A DNA stretch of 15,041 nucleotides from Omnitrophica WOR_2 bacterium GWA2_47_8 (GCA_001805375.1 MHFY01000024.1:5334-20374), one strand, 5' to 3'; counted from the stretch's first letter, positions 8,583 to 15,041 are shown. A program made the numbers and translations. Notes: a model not told the origin generated them from the letters alone.

Positions 8583-9875
8583 TTAGCTTTCTATCTTTTT
8601 AAGCCCGCCCATATACGGCTGCAGGACAGCGGGGATACTGACACCGCCATCCGGGGTCTGATAATTTTCCAAGATCCCTATGACACAGCGCGCCAGGGCC
8701 ACACCGGACCCGTTTAAAGTGTGCACGTGCGCGTTTTTCCTTTTTCCGCCTTTGGCGGATTCACCCTTGGCGGATCCAAAACGAATATTTCCCCTCCTGG
8801 CTTGAAAGTCTTCAAAATTAGAACAACTGGATATCTCCAGCCATTTTTCAGCGGCGGGGGCAAAGATCTCCAGGTCATAACATTTCGCGGCGGCAAAACT
8901 CAGGTCCCCGCTGGCTAAAAGCACAACGCGGTAAGGCAATTCCAGAAGCTGAAGAACGCGTTCGGCATTCTGGACCAGCTTTTCCAATTCATCGTAAGAT
9001 GTTTCCGGCTTTACGAACTTGACCAGTTCGACCTTATCGAACTGATGGACCCGCACCATGCCGCGGGTATCTTTTCCGTACGAACCCGCCTCCCGGCGGA
9101 AACAGGCCGTATACGCCGTGTAATAAATGGGCAGGTCCTCTTCATTCAAAACTTCATCGCGGTGGATGTTGGTGACCGGCACCTCAGCCGTCGGGATCAA
9201 AAAGAGGTCATCCTCTTTTAACCGGTACATATCCTCTTCCATTTTCGGAAGCTGTCCGGTGGCGGTCATGCTCGCGCGGTTGACCAAAAAAGGCGGGAAT
9301 ACCTCCGTATATCCGTGCTCCCGCACATGCAGGTCCAGCATAAAATTCAATAGCGCCCGCTCTAAAAGGGCCCCTTCCTTTTTAAAAAGCAGAAAATTAG
9401 ACCCGCTGATCTTCGAAGCCCGTTTAAAATCAACAATGTCCAATTTTTCCGCCAACTCAATATGCGACAAAGGTTTAAAATCAAATTTTTTTATCTTTCC
9501 CCATTCCCGCACGACTTTATTCTTCGCAACGTTCCCGACCGGAACGCTTTCATGCGGAAGATTAGGAAGGATGAGCGCGAATTTGTCCAGCTGCTGATCG
9601 AATTCCTTGACCAGGGGTTCCAGCTCATCGATCTCGCTGGAGATCTTTTTCATCCCCGCAATCCTTTCCTTGGGGTCATTCTTGGCCTTTAAGATCTGGC
9701 TTATCTCGTCATTGGCCTGATTCTGCAGCGTGCGCAGTTCATCCAATTTGGCGATCGACTGGCGCCGTTTTTGGTCCAGCTCAACGATCTCATCCAAATT
9801 CACATTGACGTTTTTGGCCAGCAGGCCTTTGCGGACAGTTTCTAAATTCTCGCGTATAAGTTTTAAGTCGAACAT
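8583..9875 (-). CDS. serS: Seryl-tRNA synthetase (class II)
   Basis: The enzyme charges tRNA-Ser (and tRNA-Sec) with serine in the cytoplasm. The 430-residue product has the usual order: an N-terminal helical tRNA-binding arm (about 1-110, coiled-coil pattern rich in K/E/Q), motif 1 around VFPPFLVNRASM, the serine-site TAEVPVTN stretch, motif 2 FRREAGSYGKDTRG (259-272, R260 being a class-II ATP contact), and motif 3 GSGVALAR (389-396, ending in R396), preceded by HTLNG. Length is normal for the family. One oddity: residues 367-377 (GSAKGESAKGG), just before motif 3, are encoded by a palindromic repeat. The gene starts 15 bases after the response-regulator stop, so the two are probably one transcript. 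The Shine-Dalgarno is weak (GAAG about 8 bases upstream). Confidence 0.97.
   Translation of the reverse strand: MFDLKLIRENLETVRKGLLAKNVNVNLDEIVELDQKRRQSIAKLDELRTLQNQANDEISQILKAKNDPKERIAGMKKISSEIDELEPLVKEFDQQLDKFALILPNLPHESVPVGNVAKNKVVREWGKIKKFDFKPLSHIELAEKLDIVDFKRASKISGSNFLLFKKEGALLERALLNFMLDLHVREHGYTEVFPPFLVNRASMTATGQLPKMEEDMYRLKEDDLFLIPTAEVPVTNIHRDEVLNEEDLPIYYTAYTACFRREAGSYGKDTRGMVRVHQFDKVELVKFVKPETSYDELEKLVQNAERVLQLLELPYRVVLLASGDLSFAAAKCYDLEIFAPAAEKWLEISSCSNFEDFQARRGNIRFGSAKGESAKGGKRKNAHVHTLNGSGVALARCVIGILENYQTPDGGVSIPAVLQPYMGGLKKIES
8743..8777. repeat. Palindromic repeat inserted in frame within serS
   Basis: Contains the perfect inverted repeat TCCGCC-ttt-GGCGGA (8745-8759) and a further GGCGGATCC half-site (8769-8777). 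It shares its core with the intergenic hairpins at 8535-8576. It is translated as residues 367-377 of SerRS, adding small and charged residues without breaking the frame. The location is a loop region before motif 3, where length variation is tolerated in the family. Confidence 0.65.
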
Positions 9876-9890
9876 ATCTTTGTCTTCGGG

Positions 9891-10319
9891 TTATTTTTCT
9901 GTAAGGGACATGGATACCTGTGACAGCAATGTCTTCGCGTTAACAGGTTTGGCAAGAAAGATCTCTGCTCCTAGATCATAACAACTAACGATATTGGCGG
10001 GTGTATCGGAGCCGGTCAAAAGTATCACCGGGACATCTTTTGTCTTTTGGGTCGACTTGAGTTTCTTTAAGACCTCGGGGCCATGGATGCCGGGCAGGAT
10101 ACAATCCAAAAGGATCAGGTCCAGGTCCTCTTCCGCGGCGATCTTCAGGCCGGTCTCGCCGTCTTCGGCACAGATGACCCGGTAGCCTGCCTTCTCTAAA
10201 ATCCGCTGATTGGTCCGGCGCTCAACATCACTGTCATCGACCACCAAAACCGTCCTGTTCAGAGCAGGCTGGTGGTTATTCTTAAAAACGAACGGGAATA
10301 TCTTTTCTAATAATGTCAT
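9891..10319 (-). CDS. Stand-alone response regulator receiver (REC) protein
   Basis: The protein is 142 residues: a short N-terminal tail (1-22) and one CheY-like receiver domain with no output domain. The key residues are all present: acidic pair D28/D29 in VVDDSD, phospho-acceptor D72 in LLDCILPG, T102 in LLTGS, and K124 in LAKP. It should take phosphate from a histidine kinase and act through protein-protein contact, or pass phosphate on in a relay. No kinase is seen in the window, so the partner is unknown. The ATG at 10319 is supported by an AGAGGTG ribosome binding site with 5-6 bases of spacing. It is the first gene of the probable unit REC-serS-membrane protein; sharing a promoter with serS does not show a shared function. 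Confidence 0.93.
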   Translation of the reverse strand: MTLLEKIFPFVFKNNHQPALNRTVLVVDDSDVERRTNQRILEKAGYRVICAEDGETGLKIAAEEDLDLILLDCILPGIHGPEVLKKLKSTQKTKDVPVILLTGSDTPANIVSCYDLGAEIFLAKPVNAKTLLSQVSMSLTEK

Positions 10320-10365
10320 CGCGGCACCTCTGGCTGTTTGCGCATTTTTTATGGAAACGTGGGAT

Positions 10366-10394
10366 ATTTTAGTCCTTTAAACAGTTTTCTGCAA
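10366..10394 (-). promoter_or_regulatory. Likely promoter of the response regulator-serS unit
   Basis: On the minus strand, TTGCAG (10389-10394) is followed after 17 bases by TAAAAT (10366-10371), five of six matches to the sigma-70 -10 consensus. The -35 is weak (three of six). Expected start of transcription is near 10359, leaving a leader of about 40 bases that contains the ribosome binding site. Confidence 0.4.
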
Positions 10395-10408
10395 GAAAAA
10401 GCTTAACC

Positions 10409-10445
10409 CAAAAAATGAAATCCTTCGCTTTTCTAAGCTCAGGAT
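10409..10445 (-). terminator. Terminator-like hairpin at the end of the SGNH hydrolase gene
   Basis: In the minus-strand transcript ATCCTGAGCTT pairs with AAGCGAAGGAT (two mismatches in 11, 4-base loop, 10420-10445). It is followed by TTTCATTTTTT, giving the form of a Rho-independent terminator. It overlaps the TGA stop at 10439-10441. The T-run is interrupted, so strength is uncertain. Confidence 0.45.
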
Positions 10446-12178
10446 GGACCATCGGGTAGAGTTGCACCTCCCGATGGTCCATTATAAATATATTTCTTGA
10501 TCTCTGCATCAATTTCAGGATATTTTTTTTGAAACGCTCCCGCCAGGTCCAAGTGCGTCTTATAAAGTTCCTGATAGATCGTCAGCGCCGCTTCCTTTTC
10601 CCCCTTTTTCCAGTAAACCCAGGCCAATTGGCTTCTGGCCAAAACCGAGTCCGGCTTGATCTTCACCGCCCGTTCCAGGTCTTCCACTGCCTTATCCAGG
10701 TAACTGCCCACATACCGGGCCCCCTCCAGATAAACATTGAACATAAATTCGTCGGTGAGATCGAGCTTCTTTTCCAGGTCTTCAAATCTTTCCAATTTTG
10801 CCCACTGCCATCGGTCCTTGGAGGCCACAAGGTTTTCTTCGTAGAGCAGTTTCGCGATCTCAAGCGCCATCAGCGACTGCCCCTTGATCGAAGGATGGAC
10901 CGTATCGATCACCAGCGAGCTGTCCACGATCTGGAACGGCGAAAAATTTTCAAATGCTTTTTGCGTATCAATAAAATAAACACCCGGCAGATGCCTTTCC
11001 TCCAACCGCGCGTAAGCGGCATAAACAGCCTGGGGAGAGCGCAAAGGGAACCGGTCCTTTTCATTGGCCTGGACATAATATTCTTTGGCCTTCGGGTATT
11101 GCTGTAATTTTTCCAGGCATTCCCCCAGCCGGAAATACACCAGCGCATAGTCAGGGTCCAGGCTTAAACTGCTCTCATAAAGCTTGGCCGCGCTTTCATA
11201 ATTCTTGTTCTTAAATTCCGCTTCCGCCTGGTCGCGGATCATGGTCCACTGCTGTAATTGTGCGCCGGCCAGGCCCGGACGATGCGCGGATTCAAACGGT
11301 TCAAACTCTTTATATTTGGATAGGGCCGTCAAGAACACGATGGGGACCTTCTTTTTCCAGGCGCTGGCGATCATGCGCTCGATATTGCCCTGCCATCGCT
11401 TTTCTAACCTTTTTGCCTCTTGCGACTCATAATAGAACAGGTCTTTTTTAGGGTCATATTTTTTTAATTTCTCCTCGATGTACCAGGAATCCGGCGCTGC
11501 AGCCTCTGCCTCCTCTTTTTTCTTTTTCTTTTTTATTTTCACGGCAACGCTCACCTTTCTAAAAAGGCCGATGAACGTGCTTTTCTTGATCCAAAGCTTA
11601 AAACCCACATCCAGTCTTTCGATCAAGGGTCGGCGCTCCAAGTAACTGGGGCGTTCCTCCAGGATCGTAAAATCATTGTGCGCGGAATAAATGACCACCA
11701 GGTCAGGTTTGTAATACAGCGTTTCATCAAAGGCCTGCTTGATAAATTCACTGGTGGCGCCCAGCCGCCCGAAATTATAGACCCTGACCCGCTTGGCATC
11801 CTGCGGGCCCAGGACATTTTCAAGGTACATCTTAAGCCATTTATCGATGGTCGATTTGGGGTAATAAATATGGCCGTGCATGGTGGATTCGCCGAACAGG
11901 AAAATACGGTATTCGTCTTTGGCCTTTTTGACCGGCAGGTCCTGTTCAATGATCCTTCGTTCGATAAAATCATACGACGCGGGTTGGGCAAAGAGGCGCG
12001 TGACTCCTTCGATGAGCAATAAGCTGAAGGTGATAACTATGATCAGAAAGGCGAGATAATCTAAGATTTTCTTAATAAAATTCAAATATGTCCCTATTCC
12101 ATAAACTGAAAACTTAAAGCGCAAAAGTTTAAGCTTAAGTTTAAAGTTTAAACTTAACTTTGCAGTTTTACCTTTCAA
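10439..12178 (-). CDS. Membrane-anchored SGNH/GDSL-like hydrolase with inserted TPRs
   Basis: The product has 579 residues from TTG 12178, or 548 from TTG 12085. A membrane anchor at about 38-63 is followed by SGNH-type blocks: FGES98TMHG (GDS-like, S98 the expected nucleophile), NFGRLGATS, SAHN168D, and D425-TV-H428P near the C-terminal side. TPR-like helices at about 322-375 lie between blocks III and V, and another TPR pair follows at about 505-555. A lysine/glutamate/alanine-rich linker is encoded near 11500-11540. Such anchored proteins act as esterases or O-acyl transferases on surface glycans or lipids; the substrate is unknown here. Codons 1-31 are built from AAGTTTAAA-type repeats, so the TTG at 12085 (AGGGA upstream) may be the true start. 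The last residues (GPSGGATLPDGPS) come from a palindromic repeat. It diverges from a GT-C-like gene, consistent with a glycan locus. Confidence 0.85.
   Translation of the reverse strand: MKGKTAKLSLNFKLKLKLLRFKFSVYGIGTYLNFIKKILDYLAFLIIVITFSLLLIEGVTRLFAQPASYDFIERRIIEQDLPVKKAKDEYRIFLFGESTMHGHIYYPKSTIDKWLKMYLENVLGPQDAKRVRVYNFGRLGATSEFIKQAFDETLYYKPDLVVIYSAHNDFTILEERPSYLERRPLIERLDVGFKLWIKKSTFIGLFRKVSVAVKIKKKKKKEEAEAAAPDSWYIEEKLKKYDPKKDLFYYESQEAKRLEKRWQGNIERMIASAWKKKVPIVFLTALSKYKEFEPFESAHRPGLAGAQLQQWTMIRDQAEAEFKNKNYESAAKLYESSLSLDPDYALVYFRLGECLEKLQQYPKAKEYYVQANEKDRFPLRSPQAVYAAYARLEERHLPGVYFIDTQKAFENFSPFQIVDSSLVIDTVHPSIKGQSLMALEIAKLLYEENLVASKDRWQWAKLERFEDLEKKLDLTDEFMFNVYLEGARYVGSYLDKAVEDLERAVKIKPDSVLARSQLAWVYWKKGEKEAALTIYQELYKTHLDLAGAFQKKYPEIDAEIKKYIYNGPSGGATLPDGPS
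10444..10482. repeat. Perfect 13-bp inverted repeat in the 3' end of the hydrolase gene
   Basis: ATGGACCATCGGG (10444-10456) is the exact reverse complement of 10470-10482, with a 13-base loop. It encodes the final residues before the stop and abuts the terminator-like hairpin at 10409-10445, forming one composite 74-base structured element. The motif style (ACCATCGGG...CCATCCTGAGC) is like dispersed repeats I have met in candidate-phylum genomes. Confidence 0.7.
12108..12160. repeat. Low-complexity AAGTTTAAA-type repeat
   Basis: Repeated TTTAAA, CTTAAG and AAGTTT units, including the perfect palindrome AAGTTTAAACTT at 12144-12155. It underlies the K/L/F-rich first residues of the hydrolase if translation starts at 12178, but looks more like intergenic simple sequence than protein-selected coding DNA. 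Confidence 0.55.
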
Positions 12179-12189
12179 GTTTTGCCTTT

Positions 12190-12218
12190 ATGTTAATATA
12201 ACCGCATTCCACCGTCAA
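12190..12218 (-). promoter_or_regulatory. Likely promoter of the SGNH hydrolase gene
   Basis: On the minus strand, TTGACG (12213-12218, five of six -35 matches) is followed after 17 bases by TAACAT (12190-12195, four of six). The expected transcription start is near 12183. It lies back-to-back with the plus-strand promoter at 12269-12277 within the 107-base divergent gap. Confidence 0.45.
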
Positions 12219-12268
12219 TGAATTTGCCCGAAAAATTCTTAAATTCTCATCCTCATCGCGAAAAAGAT

Positions 12269-12277
12269 TGTTATAAT
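12269..12277 (+). promoter_or_regulatory. Extended -10 promoter of the GT-C-like gene
   Basis: TGTTATAAT is a perfect extended -10 box (TGnTATAAT), which can work without a good -35; none is visible. Only 8 bases separate it from the ATG at 12286, so the transcript should begin at or within about two bases of the start codon. No ribosome binding site fits in that space. Confidence 0.6.
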
Positions 12278-12285
12278 CACGCTAG

Positions 12286-13965
12286 ATGAAAATAGAAATG
12301 CTAAAATCTCCGCCATCGCGTAAAGACGCGCTTTTCCTCTGCCTTTTTACCCTTCTCATCACCTATCAGCCCTTTATCCTGCACGAACAGATCCGGTACT
12401 GGGAGTTAACTATTTATTTACCGGCCATTCAGGCGGTTTTTGAGGGCCTTATTCCCTATCGCGACTTTTTTTATCTGCGCGGGCCGTTAGAGATCTATGT
12501 GCCGGCGCTCTTGATGAAAATCTTCGGTCAATCGATCCCCGTGCTTTCGTATTATTTTTATATCGGCACGGTCATATGCTACATCATCCTGACCTTCATC
12601 GCACGGCATCTTTACAAAACCCGGCTCTTCCTTTATTTAGCCATCCCGGTCGTGGTCGCACTGACATTCCCGTACGTTTATTATTACGACTGGGGCGGGA
12701 TGCGTTACGCTTTAGGGCTTTTGGCCTTAGCCTGCACGGTTTTTTATTTTAAGAAGCCTCGAACCCGGCTCATTTACCTCAACGCCTTTTTCAGCGCCGC
12801 CTGCCTTTTAACCTCGGTGGATGTGGGGGTGTGTTCGATCGCCGGGTTGCTCAGCGGATTGGTCATGGCAAAGGCCTTGGGAACATTAGCCCGGAAAGAA
12901 TTCCGGCATTATTTAAAACATTATATCGCCGGGCTGGCGGTCTTAGGCGGGACCTACATCGGGTATCTGATCGCGACCGGCTCCCTGGCCGCCTATCTCG
13001 ACAGCACGATCAGCGTGGCCACCGGCATGACCCGGGCGTTCGACACGCCGCAGAACAACAAATACCCGGCCGACCTCACCCAGTGGATACTAACGCTTTT
13101 CCCGGCCAGCAAAAACTTTCAGCAGATGACGCCCATCTACTGCTATCTGTCTTTCATGGCCTATACGTTCTATCTGCACCGCAGAAAAAAACTTTACCCC
13201 TTTTACAGCGCGCTGATCTGCATCGCGGCGTACGGGTTTTTCCTTTTTGTCGTGGCCTGGCGGATCATCCAGAACGCCCATTTTGAAATGGCGCTCCTGC
13301 CGGAAAAACTCATCCTGTTCTTCCTCCTGGAACAGGCGTTCCTTATCCTCAGAGAAAAAAAAGGCCGTTCCCCTCTGCTCTCGTATGTCTTTATCTTCAG
13401 CCTGATCACGCTTTTGTTAAGTTCCTGGCTTTACGCGCTCACCCGTTTAAACCGGCGCTTTGTCAGTTTTAAGATCGCCCGCAATGTGTTGACCGGAAAA
13501 AGCATTGATCCTTTAAAGCCCAATCCCGGCGTCCCTAAGAAACGCCTTGAACTTGCCACCCTGCGCGGGATGGTAGTCCCGGCGAGCGATGCCAAAGAAT
13601 ATGAAGACATCATCGGGATCATCCAAAAGATAACCAAACCGGATGAGGCCGTGCTTTTCTTCCCGGAACACGGGATGTACAACTTCTTGACCGGCCGTAT
13701 CTTCGCGACCCGTTTTGCCACGGTCAAATATGTGTGGTTCAATGATAAATGGCAGGGGCAATTCATGCGGGACCTTAAAGCGCAGAAACCGCGGATCATT
13801 GCCGTGCAGGACCCTATCCCGGAAAGCTGGCGGAACCTGGTTTTATGGAGCGACCTGAACTTGAAAAAATTTAATGAGATCTATGGTTATATTCAGGAGA
13901 ACTATCGCGTCATCCAAAAGACCGCAACCTTCACGATCTACGAAACAAACCCGTCCTCCCGATAA
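12286..13965 (+). CDS. GT-C-like polytopic membrane protein, probable lipid-carrier-dependent glycosyltransferase
   Basis: The 559-residue product opens with a membrane segment (about 15-33), then an extracytoplasmic first loop with YWE40 and the pattern EGLIPYRD60FFYLRGP, typical in style of GT-C/PMT-like (GT39/GT83) transferases, where an acidic residue in this loop is catalytic. About ten further hydrophobic segments reach to residue 395, and a soluble C-terminal domain (about 430-559) is expected outside the cytoplasm. Such enzymes move a sugar from a polyprenyl-phosphate donor onto a glycan, lipid or protein. Donor and acceptor cannot be told. The ATG at 12286 is preferred because of the -10 box just upstream; ATG 12298 is possible. 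It overlaps the convergent reductase gene by 28 bases at its end. An O-antigen-ligase-like or purely structural role is a less likely alternative. Confidence 0.8.
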   Translation: MKIEMLKSPPSRKDALFLCLFTLLITYQPFILHEQIRYWELTIYLPAIQAVFEGLIPYRDFFYLRGPLEIYVPALLMKIFGQSIPVLSYYFYIGTVICYIILTFIARHLYKTRLFLYLAIPVVVALTFPYVYYYDWGGMRYALGLLALACTVFYFKKPRTRLIYLNAFFSAACLLTSVDVGVCSIAGLLSGLVMAKALGTLARKEFRHYLKHYIAGLAVLGGTYIGYLIATGSLAAYLDSTISVATGMTRAFDTPQNNKYPADLTQWILTLFPASKNFQQMTPIYCYLSFMAYTFYLHRRKKLYPFYSALICIAAYGFFLFVVAWRIIQNAHFEMALLPEKLILFFLLEQAFLILREKKGRSPLLSYVFIFSLITLLLSSWLYALTRLNRRFVSFKIARNVLTGKSIDPLKPNPGVPKKRLELATLRGMVVPASDAKEYEDIIGIIQKITKPDEAVLFFPEHGMYNFLTGRIFATRFATVKYVWFNDKWQGQFMRDLKAQKPRIIAVQDPIPESWRNLVLWSDLNLKKFNEIYGYIQENYRVIQKTATFTIYETNPSSR

Positions 13966-14870
13966 AAGGCGAGCGTGTTCTTAAGGCTTTGGTCGATCGT
14001 GGTCTTGGGCTGCCAGGCCGTGCACCCTTTTAATTTACTGTTCCGGCCCGCGATATCGTGGCTTTCCGCTGACGCGGCCTTATCTTCCCGGACCACGATC
14101 TTGGGGACAGCCGAATAACGGATCATTTTTTTAAGCAGGTCCCGGATCCGATAAAACTTTCCGGAAGCGACATTATAAACTTCCCCGGCCTTGCCCTTTT
14201 CAGCCAACAGCATCAACGCGGCGCACACATCCTCGACATCCAAAAAATCCCTTCGCCCGGACAGGTTGCCGGTCTGGATGGCCGCCTCTTGTTTCCCCTC
14301 TTCGATCGCCGCGATCTGTTTGGCAAATTTTCCCAACGCCAGGGTCTCCGGCATGCCGTACCCGCAGATATTAAAGATCCGCGCCAGGACAACATCCGCC
14401 CCCTTTTGCGCGTACATGAGGCCCAAAAGTGTCTGGCTGTATTTCGTCAGGCCGTACCAGGACGTGGGCCGGGGCGTCGTCTTTTCATCCACGATCCGGA
14501 CCTTTGCGTCAATGAGGCCGTATTCCGCGGCTGTGCCGGGAAGGATGACCCGCGGGCGCGCGTCCTTTAGATCATTCAGCGCCTCAAACAGGGACCGCGT
14601 GGTCATTATGTTTAAATCCATCAACTGCTGAACATCCGCGGTCCGCCCTCCCGCGCAGTGAAAAATATAACCGGGTTTAAGATCAGACAGGACATTGCGT
14701 AAGGCCGGGACATCGGTCGCGTCGCATTGAATAAGATCTTTCGAAGGGAATTTACTTTTACGGCGGGAAAGGCCTAGTACCTTGGCCTGCGGGTCATTTT
14801 GTTTGAGGTATCGGAATAATGAACCTCCCAAAAACCCGTTGGCGCCCGTGATGAGGATCCGTGTGGACAT
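13938..14870 (-). CDS. Extended-SDR nucleotide-sugar reductase/epimerase, similar to GDP-6-deoxy-D-mannose reductase (Rmd)
   Basis: The 310-residue product has an NAD(P)-binding Rossmann start, TGANGFLG (8-15, GxxGxxG), and the catalytic set T113 (PGTAAEYG), Y139 and K143 (YGLTK). GRRDFLDVEDV and GEVYNVASG are landmarks of the extended SDR family. The C-terminal part (SKLKGCTAWQPKTTIDQSL) closely follows the pattern of Rmd, which reduces GDP-4-dehydro-6-deoxy-mannose to GDP-D-rhamnose; a UDP- or dTDP-sugar epimerase/reductase cannot be excluded. It acts in the cytoplasm and would supply an activated deoxysugar for surface glycan. No mannose dehydratase (Gmd) is seen in the window. The ATG at 14870 has no Shine-Dalgarno but a TATAAT box 6 bases upstream. 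The 3' end overlaps the convergent GT-C-like gene by 28 bases. Confidence 0.9.
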   Translation of the reverse strand: MSTRILITGANGFLGGSLFRYLKQNDPQAKVLGLSRRKSKFPSKDLIQCDATDVPALRNVLSDLKPGYIFHCAGGRTADVQQLMDLNIMTTRSLFEALNDLKDARPRVILPGTAAEYGLIDAKVRIVDEKTTPRPTSWYGLTKYSQTLLGLMYAQKGADVVLARIFNICGYGMPETLALGKFAKQIAAIEEGKQEAAIQTGNLSGRRDFLDVEDVCAALMLLAEKGKAGEVYNVASGKFYRIRDLLKKMIRYSAVPKIVVREDKAASAESHDIAGRNSKLKGCTAWQPKTTIDQSLKNTLAFYREDGFVS

Positions 14871-14876
14871 GCCATC

Positions 14877-14882
14877 ATTATA
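14877..14882 (-). promoter_or_regulatory. -10 box (TATAAT) of the reductase gene
   Basis: A perfect TATAAT on the minus strand ends 6 bases before the ATG at 14870, so transcription would begin at the start codon itself, implying a leaderless mRNA. The -35 position (near 14900-14905, CTTTCC) is weak. Confidence 0.5.
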
Positions 14883-14914
14883 CTTAAAAAGGAATTTGCG
14901 GAAAGGAAAATTAA

Positions 14915-14997
14915 TAGCTATCAGGCATCAGAATTCAGCTATCAGCAGCTCAAAGCTTTGAGCTAAAAAGCAGCTGAAGCCTGACGCCTGAAAGCTG
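14915..14997. repeat. 83-base near-palindromic hairpin element
   Basis: The outer arms (14915-14941 and 14971-14997) match as inverted repeats at 21 of 27 positions. Centred inside them is a perfect 18-base palindrome, AGCTCAAAGCTTTGAGCT (14947-14964). Both share the same axis, so the whole folds as one long stem. It begins directly after a possible stop codon at 14998-15000. No T-run follows, so it reads as a dispersed palindromic repeat or mRNA-end structure rather than a standard terminator. Confidence 0.7.
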
Positions 14998-15041
14998 TTA
15001 CCTTTCTTTTAAAGGTACGATCCATTCCGCGTGCGAGAACG
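14998..15041 (-). CDS. Possible C-terminus of a gene entering from the right edge (partial)
   Basis: One minus-strand frame reads FSHAEWIVPLKER and then TAA (14998-15000). The composition is plausible for a protein end, and the long hairpin starts at the next base. Only 13 residues are visible, so no family can be named and a chance frame is possible. A small 7-bp hairpin (14999-15017) overlaps it. Confidence 0.35.
   Translation of the reverse strand, partial: FSHAEWIVPLKER

Noticed and set aside
8535..8777. CRISPR-like array formed by repeated GCCGCC-type units
   Set aside because: The units are palindromes at irregular spacing, one of them in coding DNA, with no constant spacer length and no cas genes.
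9127..9597. A 156-codon plus-strand frame opposite serS
   Set aside because: It is a shadow of the conserved SerRS catalytic core and resembles no known protein.
10529..11107. A 192-codon plus-strand frame opposite the SGNH hydrolase
   Set aside because: It lies opposite the TPR and DxxH region, which has a coherent protein pattern; the plus-strand product is arginine/leucine-rich shadow sequence.

Overview
The window looks like a chromosomal piece from an uncultured Gram-negative bacterium, most likely a member of the Omnitrophota (formerly Candidatus Omnitrophica). The basis is a very long secreted protein whose N-terminal block (LPAPGTM...SPAF...FDFILD) I recall from Omnitrophota giant-protein families, the short palindromic repeats around and inside genes, and surface-polysaccharide-type neighbours. 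This placement rests on memory of protein families and was not checked by a search.

Layout. From 1 to 7811 the minus strand carries one uninterrupted reading frame of at least 2603 codons that runs off the left edge. It begins with a signal peptide, has a zinc-metallopeptidase-type HELTH site near residue 694, continues through about 1,600 residues of helical, repeat-like sequence, and ends (in the window) in an ABC1/UbiB-type atypical kinase domain. From 7913 to 10319, also on the minus strand, lies a cluster in the order response regulator, seryl-tRNA synthetase (serS), small multi-pass membrane protein. It probably starts from a promoter at 10366-10394. From 10439 to 12178 is a membrane-anchored SGNH/GDSL-like hydrolase with TPRs, on the minus strand. 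It diverges from a GT-C-like polytopic membrane protein on the plus strand (12286-13965). That gene runs tail-to-tail, with a 28-base overlap, into an Rmd-like nucleotide-sugar reductase/epimerase on the minus strand (13938-14870). A last partial reading frame may enter from the right edge (14998-15041).

How they may work together. The reductase, the GT-C-like protein and the SGNH hydrolase fit a cell-surface glycan assembly or modification locus: making an activated deoxysugar, transferring sugar from a lipid carrier, and adding or removing acyl groups. The serS cluster is housekeeping. The giant gene stands alone next to it, is more AT-rich than the right half of the window, and is the most unusual object here.

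Non-coding features. Palindromic repeats occur after serS (8535-8576), inside serS in frame (8743-8777), at the 3' end of the hydrolase gene (10409-10482) and in an 83-base near-perfect hairpin right of the reductase (14915-14997). Several genes have a TATAAT-like -10 box only 6-10 bases before the ATG, which suggests leaderless transcripts. I saw no rRNA, tRNA, CRISPR array, transposase or integrase.
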